From Syntrophobacterales bacterium (lineage in GTDB: Bacteria > Desulfobacterota > Syntrophobacteria > BM002), in contig JAUVTM010000056.1 of assembly GCA_030601545.1 (NCBI GenBank), forward strand, positions 1 to 9,716: 9,716 nt of DNA, in the 5' to 3' direction. Below the pieces are notes generated by a model. It was given only the letters and a program-made list of their open reading frames with translations. It ran no database searches and had not been told where the DNA came from. This document shows positions 1 to 6,007 of the stretch, one piece after another. Made by a program: the position numbers and the translations under genes. Numbering within the stretch: the first letter of the stretch is position 1; each line of letters begins with the position of its first letter.

Positions 1-1
1 T

Positions 2-172
2 CCCTCCATTGAGAAGGAGCAGGAGACCATCACTGAGGACGGTGAACCCATAACGCTTTCGGTCAAGGGAAGACATGACGTCTCGGCCATACCCCGCATC
101 GTGCCCGTTTGCACAGCCATGGTGCGGTTGGTTCTGGCGGACATGTTGCTACAACAGAAAGCGATCCGGTAA
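2..172 (+). CDS. aroC: Chorismate synthase, C-terminal fragment (5' end outside window)
   Basis: This is the last 56 residues of chorismate synthase, the cytosolic FMN-dependent lyase that converts 5-enolpyruvylshikimate-3-phosphate to chorismate at the end of the shikimate pathway. The frame enters from the left edge and ends at TAA 170-172. It shows the family's C-terminal signatures in order: PSIEKEQETI, a short variable strand, then GRHDVSAIPRIVPV and the closing helix AMVRLVLADML. The R-H-D of the GRHD motif is present; the following residues are VS where many homologues have PC. The length of the fragment matches the normal C-terminus, so the gene ends naturally here. It converges on the minus-strand gene ending at 239, and the stop codon itself lies within the first heptamer of the tandem repeat that follows. 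Confidence 0.93.
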   Translation, partial: PSIEKEQETITEDGEPITLSVKGRHDVSAIPRIVPVCTAMVRLVLADMLLQQKAIR

Positions 173-241
173 GTGGTGAGCAGTAAGCAGTAAGCAGCTT
201 ATGATTATTTTGTCCAGCCGCTTACGGCTTACCGCTTACTA
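169..241. repeat. Heptamer-repeat hairpin between convergent genes (possible bidirectional terminator)
   Basis: Four consecutive heptamers run from 169 to 196 (GTAAGTG, GTGAGCA, GTAAGCA, GTAAGCA). The opposite strand carries three more at 221-241 (CTTACGG, CTTACCG, CTTACTA read on +). The two arrays are inverted: 182-188 pairs with 234-240, then one A/C mismatch, then 190-195 pairs with 227-232, leaving a 31-base loop that includes a TTTT run. The first heptamer contains the aroC stop codon and the last contains the stop codon of the minus-strand gene. A bidirectional terminator is inferred from position; there is no strong T tract directly after the stem in the + direction. Confidence 0.6.
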
Positions 242-571
242 AGTCTTGAGCTTTAACTTCTCAAACAACCCGTCTGCGTACTCCAGAATATAGTCGCGCT
301 GGTTTTTGTTAGCATACTGAATGCAGCCACAGCGGAGGCGAGCTCGGGTGCGAATTAACAGTTCAAAGCTCACGGACTGGCGATCCAGATTGACAGCGAA
401 ATAATAAGGCTGACAGTCCGTGTGTTCTAACTGCAGCTCTTCATAAAGCGGTTCAGGCACAAGGACCCAGTAAATCCCTGGTAGATCGCCAGCCTCTGAA
501 TTGCCGTTGAAATAATCTTCCAGCTTTAGAAAATCCCCTTCTCGCAATTGGTCGATCACGTATTGTTTCAT
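239..571 (-). CDS. Conserved hypothetical protein with CxC motif, 110 aa
   Basis: I do not know a function, but the sequence resembles a small conserved family I associate with Desulfobacterota. It is a soluble 110-residue protein with no signal peptide or membrane segment. Recognisable blocks are the N-terminal MKQYVIDQL, the central GIYWVLVPEPLYEE (32-45), EHTDCQPYYFAVNLD (49-63), and SFELLIRTRARLRCGCIQYA (68-87). Three cysteines (C53, C81, C83), two of them in a CxC, could bind metal or form a disulfide, which is inference. The ATG at 569-571 is preceded by GGAG only two bases away, with another GAG further up, so the ribosome site is weak. A perfect 20-bp palindrome overlapping a TTGACA box sits 25 bases upstream and may control it. 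The gene is convergent with aroC. Confidence 0.8.
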   Translation of the reverse strand: MKQYVIDQLREGDFLKLEDYFNGNSEAGDLPGIYWVLVPEPLYEELQLEHTDCQPYYFAVNLDRQSVSFELLIRTRARLRCGCIQYANKNQRDYILEYADGLFEKLKLKT

Positions 572-595
572 AGCTCCAGCTCGATATCTCCAGTT

Positions 596-615
596 CGTTT
601 TGACATGTCAAAACG
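596..615. promoter_or_regulatory. Perfect 20-bp palindrome, candidate operator overlapping a -35 box
   Basis: CGTTTTGACATGTCAAAACG is a perfect 20-bp palindrome with no spacer, typical in form of a dimeric repressor site. On the minus strand it contains TTGACA, an exact sigma70 -35 hexamer. Seventeen bases downstream lies GATATC (three of six matches to TATAAT), 11 bases before the ATG at 571. If that promoter is used the transcript would be nearly leaderless. The symmetry places an identical TTGACA on the plus strand. The operator role and autoregulation are inferred; the palindrome is seen directly. Confidence 0.45.
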
Positions 616-914
616 GAGGTCGACAACTGAACTTCCATCCTGGCACCATAACCCGCCAATACCCGAATGTAAAATCGATTTTTGCTGGATTTCCGGGAAA
701 CCTTTCGCTAGAATGCTTAGAAGAGTGTACTATGCAGGAACTAGTCTTCGTATACGATCACAAGTTCTGTTTCAGGGTCGATCGAGTCGCCGAATCGAGC
801 GGTTGAATTTGGCTTGGCAGGCGTTACTCTAATAATCCAAAGAACACAAGCGGTGCATTGATAGATTGCCGGCAGTGAAAGTGTGCCTGACGCCATGAGT
901 ATGGGAAGCTAACC

Positions 915-955
915 CGGATAATTCATGAGTCTTTTGCGCCCTCATGAATTATCCG
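915..955. repeat. Perfect 15-bp inverted repeat, 11-base loop
   Basis: CGGATAATTCATGAG (915-929) is exactly complementary to CTCATGAATTATCCG (941-955), separated by an 11-base loop. Neither side has a T tract suited to an intrinsic terminator. It adjoins the GC-rich mosaic that starts at 965, so the two may be one composite dispersed element. It resembles REP-type intergenic palindromes; copy number cannot be judged from one window. Confidence 0.7.
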
Positions 956-964
956 CCCTCCGGG

Positions 965-1072
965 CTTCGACTCCGGCCCTACAGGCCTCCGCTCAGGGTT
1001 AGCCCTGAGTCCCTCGACGTTGCTCGGGATCCTGCGCCTGTCGAAGGACAAGGTGCGAAGCACCGCGTCGAA
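965..1072. repeat. GC-rich palindromic mosaic repeat, copy 1
   Basis: The segment is bounded by CTTCGAC (965-971) and its complement GTCGAA (1067-1072), with another GTCGAAG at 1040-1046. Inside are several small hairpins: GGCC 975-978 with 984-987; CTCAGGG 992-998 with CCCTGAG 1003-1009 around a TTAG loop; and GGTGC 1052-1056 with GCACC 1060-1064 around GAA. A shorter diverged relative occurs at 7992-8020, sharing CTTCGACTCC and a TCGACGTnGCTC-like block. It is probably a dispersed REP-like family. Confidence 0.55.
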
Positions 1073-1088
1073 TACGGGCTAAAAGACA

Positions 1089-1925
1089 GTGGGAGATCAA
1101 ATCCTTGACCCAAAGAGGCGTTATGGCGGATTGTTGGACCAAGTGCAGGTGAACGCACCTTACCGGCAACTTGTAGACCGATACCTAGAGTCATTTCTTC
1201 ACTACGGCATAAACCCGGAGATAGGCTTTGATGCTCTTGCCCTGGAAACATTTAGTGAGGAGGGCATGGCAGAAGTGGCCCGCCTCATTGCAGATTGCGG
1301 CAGAACCACTACTTTCCACGGACCATTTATGGACCTTGCTCCCGGGGGCATAGATGAACGCATAAGGAAAGTCACCGCCCGGCGGCTGCAACGGACCATG
1401 GAACTGGTTCCCCTTTTCCGCCCGCTAAGCATAGTATTTCATGCGGGCTATGATGAACGCCGTTATCACGCGCACCGTGCAGAGTGGTTGTCCGGAAGCT
1501 TGGCCACCTGGGAACCTCTCATTCAGCAGGCCGAAGAGATGGGGGTGGTGATCCACCTTGAAAACGTTTATGAGCAAACGCCGGAGATGATCCTTACCCT
1601 TATAGAAGAGATGTCCTCAGAAAATCTCGGTTTCTGTCTGGATATGGGTCATATGAACGTTTTCGGGGAAGTTGCCTTATCGGAATGGCTTGACGCTTTG
1701 GGACCCCATCTCAAAGAGGTTCACCTTCATGACAACAACGGCCATATCGACAGCCACGGTCCCATCGGCAGCGGCACAGCACCCTTTAAGGAGCTATTTC
1801 AATACTTGCACGATCAAGAAAAGAGACCCTTGGTTACTCTCGAGCCGCATGAAGAGGCGACGCTCTGGACGAGCCTGGAAAACCTGGAGAAGCTCTGGCC
1901 TTGGCAGGAGCCCGGCAAAGGGTGA
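1089..1925 (+). CDS. Sugar phosphate isomerase/epimerase-like TIM-barrel protein
   Basis: This belongs to the xylose isomerase-like / AP endonuclease 2 TIM-barrel superfamily, metal-dependent enzymes that isomerise, epimerise or cleave small polar, often sugar-like, substrates. Strand-end motifs run in the expected order: NPEIGFD (42-48), FHGPFMDLAPGG (76-87), IVFHAGYDERR (115-125), VIHLENVYEQTP (154-165), GFCLDMGHMNVFG (181-193), VHLHDNNGHIDSHGPIGSG (211-229) and VTLEPHEE (249-256). E158, D185, H188, one of H212/H214 and E252 are plausible metal ligands by family analogy. The length (about 265-278) is normal. The substrate is unknown. The start is uncertain: GTG 1089 has no clear Shine-Dalgarno, and the first 14 residues do not look like the family, whose similarity begins at LLDQVQVN. 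TTG 1131 or 1134 is a reasonable alternative. The gene lies directly after a repeat element. Confidence 0.82.
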   Translation: MGDQILDPKRRYGGLLDQVQVNAPYRQLVDRYLESFLHYGINPEIGFDALALETFSEEGMAEVARLIADCGRTTTFHGPFMDLAPGGIDERIRKVTARRLQRTMELVPLFRPLSIVFHAGYDERRYHAHRAEWLSGSLATWEPLIQQAEEMGVVIHLENVYEQTPEMILTLIEEMSSENLGFCLDMGHMNVFGEVALSEWLDALGPHLKEVHLHDNNGHIDSHGPIGSGTAPFKELFQYLHDQEKRPLVTLEPHEEATLWTSLENLEKLWPWQEPGKG

Positions 1926-2080
1926 CCGGCATGGGAGATGGCTAAGCAACTCAGAAGATAGGAGGGACGTGCTTATAAGAATTGGCGAACGGGCAAAGTT
2001 TTCACGATCCACCGTAGATTTGTGGTTGAATGAGGCAACAAACCAGTGAGAATCCGAAAGGGCAAGCCGTGGAAGCACTA

Positions 2081-2090
2081 GAGGAAAGGT
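2081..2090 (+). promoter_or_regulatory. Ribosome binding site that fixes the khpA start
   Basis: GAGGAAAGGT lies just before ATG 2093 with AAAGG three bases from the start codon and GAGGA about seven away. The longer open frame beginning at ATG 2030 has no comparable site and adds 21 residues that the KH family lacks, so 2093 is preferred. Confidence 0.65.
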
Positions 2091-2092
2091 CG

Positions 2093-2323
2093 ATGAGGAC
2101 GCTGGTGGAATACATTGTCAAAGCCCTGGTTGACGATCCTGATCAAATCGTGATAGCCGAGAGAACTGGCCGCAACACCACAATTATTGAGCTGGCGGTT
2201 GCCAAGGAAGACATTGGTAAAGTTATCGGCAAAGAGGGACGCACCATTAACGCCATCCGCACCATAGTCAATGCTGCTGGTGCCAGTCAAAAGAAGCGGG
2301 TGGTACTTGAGGTTATGGGTTAA
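2093..2323 (+). CDS. khpA: KhpA, single-KH-domain RNA-binding protein
   Basis: This 76-residue protein is a lone type II KH domain of the KhpA (YlqC) family, a cytosolic RNA chaperone-like protein that in other bacteria works with KhpB and affects sRNAs and cell division. The sequence shows the standard opening LVEYIVKALVDDPDQI (4-19), the central strand TIIELAVAKEDIGK (30-43), the GxxG loop as GKEG (46-49) inside IGKVIGKEGRTINAIR (41-56), and the final strand KKRVVLEVMG (67-76). Length is exactly typical. The gene often sits between rpsP and rimM; here it stands apart, 167 bases after the TIM-barrel gene and 196 bases before the Lon-like gene. In-frame ATG 2030 is a less likely start because it adds a non-family extension. 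Confidence 0.92.
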   Translation: MRTLVEYIVKALVDDPDQIVIAERTGRNTTIIELAVAKEDIGKVIGKEGRTINAIRTIVNAAGASQKKRVVLEVMG

Positions 2324-2335
2324 GTCTAATTGACT

Positions 2336-2369
2336 CCTGATCGACGGCCATCGGGGTTTGGGTTTCTTT
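2336..2369 (+). terminator. Weak intrinsic terminator after khpA
   Basis: CCTGAT (2336-2341) can pair with ATCGGG (2350-2355), one G-T wobble, around an 8-base loop. The following stretch is T-rich but broken by Gs and Cs. The position 13 bases after the khpA stop supports it; the short stem and interrupted T tract make it weak. Confidence 0.35.
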
Positions 2370-2447
2370 CTCCGTATCTTCATTATTACTACTACGAAGA
2401 TCATTAAGTAGTTTACAATGTATACTGACTGCGTTCGATGGTGGAGC

Positions 2448-2474
2448 TTGGCAAAGGGCTAGAAGCGCTATGAT
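2448..2474 (+). promoter_or_regulatory. Possible sigma70-type promoter for the Lon-like gene
   Basis: TTGGCA (2448-2453) and TATGAT (2469-2474) each differ from consensus by one base, but are separated by only 15 bases, shorter than the usual 17. A second isolated -10-like TATACT is at 2421-2426 without a good -35. I see no clear sigma32 or sigma54 site. Confidence 0.3.
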
Positions 2475-2506
2475 AGTTAGATCGCGTTTGCACTTACTGA
2501 TATCTC

Positions 2507-2514
2507 AAGGAGGG
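2507..2514 (+). promoter_or_regulatory. Strong Shine-Dalgarno of the Lon-like gene
   Basis: AAGGAGGG ends five bases before ATG 2520, a near-perfect anti-16S match at ideal spacing, which fixes the start and suggests efficient translation. Confidence 0.85.
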
Positions 2515-2519
2515 AAGTA

Positions 2520-4970
2520 ATGGCCAAGAAGTTCAAAGAAGTGCCGGTTGATCAGCTCTACACTCGCATTGATCCTGAGTCTCTAGGTTTTGATACCACC
2601 GAAAGTCTCTGCGCCCCCGAGGAAGGAGTGGTGGCTCAGGAGCGGGCCATTGAAGCGCTCAAATTCGGCATGGGCATGCAAGATATCGATTACAATATTT
2701 TCGTGGCGGGACAGCCCAAGACGGGACTGACGTATATTGCCAGGACCTTTCTTGAAAAGACAGCCAAAGAGGAACCGACCCCTCCTGATTCGTGTTATGT
2801 CTACAATTTCAAGGAGCCTGATAGCCCCAAATGTATCAGTCTGTCGGCCGGGCGCGGGAAAGATTTGAAAAAAAGCATGGAGCAGTTCGTGCAAACGCTC
2901 CAGGAAAAAATACCCGAGGTTTTTGACAGCGAGGACTACAGTGCCAAAGAGGCCGAAGTCCATCAAGCATTTGAAAGCGTGAGGCGTGATATCATTGACG
3001 CTCTCTCCCAAAGAGCGAAAGAGGAGGGGTTCATTCTCCAATTCTCCCAAGTAGGAATGGTGATTGTTCCCGGCACCGAAGAGGGCCAGCCCATGTCACA
3101 GGAGGAGCTCAGTCAGCTTCCCGAAGCCAAAAAGAAGGCCCTCAGGGAGAAAAGCGACCAGTTGCAGAAAGAGATGAATGATGCCCTCAAGGAAATCCGC
3201 AAGTCTGAAGCAGCTTTCCGGGAGAAGCACAGCAAGCTGGATGCCGAAATAGCCATGTACGTGGTTGGCCACCTTATGGAAACTCTGGAAGAGCAATTCA
3301 AAGACGAGGAAGAAGCACTGGAGTATTTCAAAGAAGTACAAGAAGACATACTGGACAGCATCGATGACTTCAAAACCAAGCCGGAGCCCCAACAGCAGGC
3401 TGCTCCTATGCCTATGCCGCCAAAGGAAGTGACGTTTCGTAAATACGACGTCAATGTACTCATAGATCATTCGGAGACTGAAGGGGCACCAGTTATTATC
3501 GAATCAAATCCCAGTTATCCTAATCTATTTGGCAGCATTGAGCGTCAGGCCTATTTTGGCGCCCTCTTTACCGATTTCACCATGATCAAGCCTGGAGCCC
3601 TTCATAAGGCCAATGGGGGTTACCTGATATTGAAGGCCCTGGATCTTTTGAAATACTGGATATCATGGGAGGCCCTGAAGCGGGCAATTAAAGATCGGGA
3701 GATCAAGATAGAAGATCTCGGCGAACTCTATGGCCTCTTCAGCACCCGCACCCTGAAACCAACGCCCATACCCCTCAACGTTAAACTGGTTCTCACCGGT
3801 GATCCTTATCTCTATCAGCTGCTTTACATTTACGACGATCGTTTCCCCAAGATGTTCAAGGTCAAGGCTCACCTGGACACCGAGGTAGATAACACAGAGG
3901 ACAACCTCAAACAGGGTGCCGGCGTGATGTCCAAGTTCTGTGCTGATGAAGGGCTACGTCATGTGAGTAATGATGGCGTCGCCCGGGTTCTCGAGTATAG
4001 CATGGAGGTCACCGGCGATCGGGAGAAACTTACCCTGAAACTCGCCGACATCAGTGATCTGCTCAAAGAGGCTGATTATTACGCTGGGGTGGATAAATCT
4101 AAACACATCAAGAGCAAGCATGTGCAAAGGGCAATAGATAAGAAGAGGTTTCGAGCCAGTCTCTATGAAGAAAAGGTTCAGGAACTGATCAAGAAAGACA
4201 TTTTTTGGGTTGAAACCGACGGCCATAAAGTGGGCCAGGTCAATGGCCTCTCCATTCTGATGACAGGTGATCACGAATTCGGTAAACCAAATCGCATCAC
4301 TGCCACGGTCTCCATGGGTAAAAGCGGGGTGGTAGACATTGACAGAGAGGCGAAACTAAGTGGGAACATACACACAAAGGGTGTTATGATCCTGCACGCC
4401 TACATCAAGGAGAAGTTTGCTCACAATAAGCCTTTGAGCCTGTCGGCCAGTCTCTGTTTCGAACAGAGCTATGGTATGGTTGATGGAGACAGCGCCTCCA
4501 GCACCGAGCTCTACGTGCTGCTCTCTGCTATCTCCGGAGTGCCAATCTACCAGGGCATTGCCGTTACCGGCTCAGTGAGCCAGAAGGGAGAAATCCAGCC
4601 CATTGGCGGGGTGACCAGCAAAATCGAGGGCTTTTTCGATATCTGTAAGCATAAGGGGCTCAATGGTAAACAAGGGGTAATGATCCCGGAGAAAAATGTT
4701 AATAACTTGATGCTTAAACGTGATGTGGTGAAGGCAGTGGAGAAAGGTAAGTTCCATATCTACCCGGTCACCACCGTTGAAGAGGGTATTGAAGTTCTTA
4801 CCGGGATGGAAGCCGGTGAGATTCAGGAAGACGACACCTACCCGGAGGGCACTCTCTATCGCAAGGTGGACGACAAACTCAGAGAGATGGCCGAAATGGA
4901 AAAAGAGTTCGGCAAGGACAAGGAAGAGGAAGAGGAGAGTCAGAAAGAAGACAATGAGAATGCTGAATAG
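2520..4970 (+). CDS. Lon-family protease, LonC-like, with degenerate ATPase motifs (816 aa)
   Basis: A cytosolic Lon-type serine protease fused to an AAA+-like module. Order: N-terminal AAA_32-type region (about 1-110), long coiled coil (about 140-285), proline/glutamine linker (288-301), rest of the AAA-like module and lid (305-545), Lon proteolytic domain (about 565-765), and an acidic Glu/Lys tail (785-816). The Ser-Lys dyad is intact: S658 in DGDSASS and K701 in PIGGVTSK. The Walker A position reads GQPKTGLT (64-71), with Leu70 where ATPases have Lys. The Walker B position reads GGYLILKA (366-373), with Lys372 where relatives carry Asp (GGYLVLDA-like). Both nucleotide-handling residues are therefore missing. 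Described LonC proteins are ATP-independent with degenerate Walker motifs and a coiled-coil insertion, so that is the best comparison; an independent loss within the LonB-like AAA_32 lineage is also possible. Strong ribosome site upstream, terminator downstream. Confidence 0.92.
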   Translation: MAKKFKEVPVDQLYTRIDPESLGFDTTESLCAPEEGVVAQERAIEALKFGMGMQDIDYNIFVAGQPKTGLTYIARTFLEKTAKEEPTPPDSCYVYNFKEPDSPKCISLSAGRGKDLKKSMEQFVQTLQEKIPEVFDSEDYSAKEAEVHQAFESVRRDIIDALSQRAKEEGFILQFSQVGMVIVPGTEEGQPMSQEELSQLPEAKKKALREKSDQLQKEMNDALKEIRKSEAAFREKHSKLDAEIAMYVVGHLMETLEEQFKDEEEALEYFKEVQEDILDSIDDFKTKPEPQQQAAPMPMPPKEVTFRKYDVNVLIDHSETEGAPVIIESNPSYPNLFGSIERQAYFGALFTDFTMIKPGALHKANGGYLILKALDLLKYWISWEALKRAIKDREIKIEDLGELYGLFSTRTLKPTPIPLNVKLVLTGDPYLYQLLYIYDDRFPKMFKVKAHLDTEVDNTEDNLKQGAGVMSKFCADEGLRHVSNDGVARVLEYSMEVTGDREKLTLKLADISDLLKEADYYAGVDKSKHIKSKHVQRAIDKKRFRASLYEEKVQELIKKDIFWVETDGHKVGQVNGLSILMTGDHEFGKPNRITATVSMGKSGVVDIDREAKLSGNIHTKGVMILHAYIKEKFAHNKPLSLSASLCFEQSYGMVDGDSASSTELYVLLSAISGVPIYQGIAVTGSVSQKGEIQPIGGVTSKIEGFFDICKHKGLNGKQGVMIPEKNVNNLMLKRDVVKAVEKGKFHIYPVTTVEEGIEVLTGMEAGEIQEDDTYPEGTLYRKVDDKLREMAEMEKEFGKDKEEEEESQKEDNENAE

Positions 4971-4993
4971 TTTATAGTAGTGTTCTAACCTGC

Positions 4994-5032
4994 GGGCGCT
5001 CACATGGATAATTCCGAACGGGGCGCCCTTTT
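4994..5032 (+). terminator. Intrinsic terminator after the Lon-like gene
   Basis: GGGCGCTC (4994-5001) pairs with GGGCGCCC (5021-5028) through eight base pairs including one T-G wobble, with a 19-base loop, followed by TTTT and then CATTTAG. It begins 24 bases after the stop codon, the usual place for a Rho-independent terminator. Confidence 0.7.
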
Positions 5033-5043
5033 CATTTAGTAAA

Positions 5044-5078
5044 AGGCACAAGGCTCAGGGCGCAAGGCATAAGGTAAA
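5044..5078. repeat. Degenerate heptamer tandem repeat, five units
   Basis: Five consecutive 7-base units: AGGCACA, AGGCTCA, GGGCGCA, AGGCATA, AGGTAAA. The consensus is RGGCNNA. It lies 12 bases after the Lon terminator. It shares period and RGC core with the arrays at 169-241, 6966-6993, 7336-7370 and 8037-8057. Confidence 0.6.
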
Positions 5079-5099
5079 GGAGCCAGAATTCAGGAGTAG

Positions 5100-5132
5100 G
5101 TCGGATGGTTCCGTGGAGCGGGTTCATCCGAC
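5100..5132. repeat. Short palindromic (REP-like) element
   Basis: GTCGGATG (5100-5107) is exactly complementary to CATCCGAC (5125-5132). Inside the stem a 3x3 mismatch is followed by CCG (5111-5113) and CGG (5120-5122) that can pair. The form is that of a REP hairpin; no T tract follows, so it is not a typical terminator. Confidence 0.5.
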
Positions 5133-5147
5133 GCCAATCTGGGGCTA

Positions 5148-5226
5148 AACCACAAAGATCACAAAGCACACAAAGGAGATATTTATGTCTGGGAAAAACT
5201 TTGTGACCTTTGTGTACTTCGTGGTT
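5148..5226. repeat. Inverted repeat built of 9-base units upstream of the HAD gene
   Basis: The left arm 5148-5175 and right arm 5199-5226 match as inverted copies at 23 of 28 positions around a 23-base loop. Each arm is itself periodic: CACAAAGAT, CACAAAGCA, CACAAAGGA on the left (5151-5177), and complementary CTTTGTG-type units on the right. The right arm ends 26 bases before ATG 5253, so the hairpin would lie in the HAD leader if transcription begins upstream of it. Confidence 0.65.
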
Positions 5227-5252
5227 GATCCTCAGTGATCATTGGACGACCA

Positions 5253-5966
5253 ATGACAACAGCCGCAAGACTCGAGGCCGTACTTTTCGATATGGACGGG
5301 GTGATTATCGACAGTGAACCGCTGTGGTCGAAAGCTGAGCAACAGCTACTGGCTCGCAGAAATCTTCGCTACTCGCCACAACTTAAAGTTGTCATGATGG
5401 GACTAGACTCCAGTGAAGCTGTGGGCTTGTTGATAAAACACTACGATCTTAAAGAGAGCGTAGGCGATGTAGTTGAAGAGCGTAACCAGCTGATTGCTGG
5501 CCTCTTCCGGGAGTTCCTCCGACCGATGCCGCACGCTTTGCAGTTGGTCAGGTCAGTGCAGGCCGCGGAGATTAAGACTGGCTTGGCCTCCTCATCACCG
5601 AAGGAGCTTGTGGATTTGGCCTTGGACAGGCTCAATATCACCGGGCTATTCGATCTCATTCTAAGCGGTGACCAGGTGGCTCGAGGGAAGCCTGCACCAG
5701 ATATCTATCTGACGGCGGCCAGGGAGTTGGGGGTGAGTCGCGAGAATTGCCTTGTGATTGAAGATGCCCCCCATGGGGTGGCTGCGGCAAAAGCCGCCGG
5801 CATGTGCTGTCTGGCGCTCAGCACGAGTGCGGGCGAGTCAGAGCTTGCTGCCGCTGACAGGGTGGTGAGGGGTTTTGAGGAAGTAGATCTTCAAAGCCTG
5901 CAAGAACTCATGCCCGTTGATCCCATTGCAGCAGCTAAAGTTGAAGGCCGACGGAATTTGAAGTAA
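5253..5966 (+). CDS. HAD-superfamily phosphatase / beta-phosphoglucomutase-like
   Basis: A 237-residue cytosolic haloacid dehalogenase-type phosphohydrolase of the beta-phosphoglucomutase/phosphoglycolate phosphatase subgroup (cap type C1). Motif I is VLFDMDGVIIDSEP with nucleophile D13 and acid/base D15. Motif II is GLASSSPKE (about 110-118), motif III is the Lys of GKPAPDIY (K146), and motif IV is VIEDAPHG with E170 and D171 as Mg ligands. Residues 20-90 form the helical cap. Substrate is unresolved: likely a sugar or other small phosphomonoester, or a hexose phosphate if a mutase. In-frame GTG 5235 would add six residues but has no ribosome site; ATG 5253 puts motif I at the usual distance and has a weak GGA six bases upstream. 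It stands alone, with repeats before it and 41 bases to the next frame. Confidence 0.9.
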   Translation: MTTAARLEAVLFDMDGVIIDSEPLWSKAEQQLLARRNLRYSPQLKVVMMGLDSSEAVGLLIKHYDLKESVGDVVEERNQLIAGLFREFLRPMPHALQLVRSVQAAEIKTGLASSSPKELVDLALDRLNITGLFDLILSGDQVARGKPAPDIYLTAARELGVSRENCLVIEDAPHGVAAAKAAGMCCLALSTSAGESELAAADRVVRGFEEVDLQSLQELMPVDPIAAAKVEGRRNLK

Positions 5967-6007
5967 AATTAGGTATACGAGAGATTATTAGGTTCAAGGC
6001 TAAGAGG

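Larger units (their letters stand above)
572..1088. other. Non-coding spacer, 517 bases, with palindromic elements
   Basis: No convincing gene is seen. Frames open on + at 548-832 and on - at 979-1251, but their translations are low-complexity or basic, lack homology I recognise, and overlap the palindromes. The stretch holds the 20-bp palindrome (596-615), about 270 bases in which I see no structure, a perfect 15-bp inverted repeat (915-955) and a GC-rich palindromic mosaic (965-1072). This contains whatever drives the TIM-barrel gene, but I cannot point to a promoter. Confidence 0.6.

Noticed and set aside
548..832. Open frame of 94 codons on the plus strand
   Set aside because: It overlaps the start of the 110-residue gene and the palindrome, has no ribosome site, and its translation has no recognisable domain.
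979..1251. Open frame of 90 codons on the minus strand
   Set aside because: It lies over the palindromic mosaic and the start of the TIM-barrel gene; the translation is Gly/Ser/Pro-rich with no family resemblance.
1672..2049. Open frame of 125 codons on the plus strand
   Set aside because: Its first two thirds are a shifted frame within the TIM-barrel gene with Arg/Ser-rich composition; only the last 26 codons were kept, as a low-interest finding.
1926..2092. Riboswitch or structured leader before khpA
   Set aside because: I found no recognisable riboswitch core or strong nested stems in this stretch.
2583..3470. Open frames of 155, 124 and 116 codons on the minus strand
   Set aside because: All are antisense to the Lon-like gene, whose frame is fixed by its motifs and strong ribosome site.
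4572..5051. Open frame of 159 codons on the minus strand
   Set aside because: It is antisense to the protease domain of the Lon-like gene and its Leu/Phe-rich product is the usual shadow of a Glu/Lys-rich gene on the other strand.
5967..6007. tRNA or terminator in the gap after the HAD gene (GGTTCAAGG resembles a T-loop)
   Set aside because: The gap is 41 bases, too short for a tRNA, and no acceptor stem or hairpin with a T tract is present.
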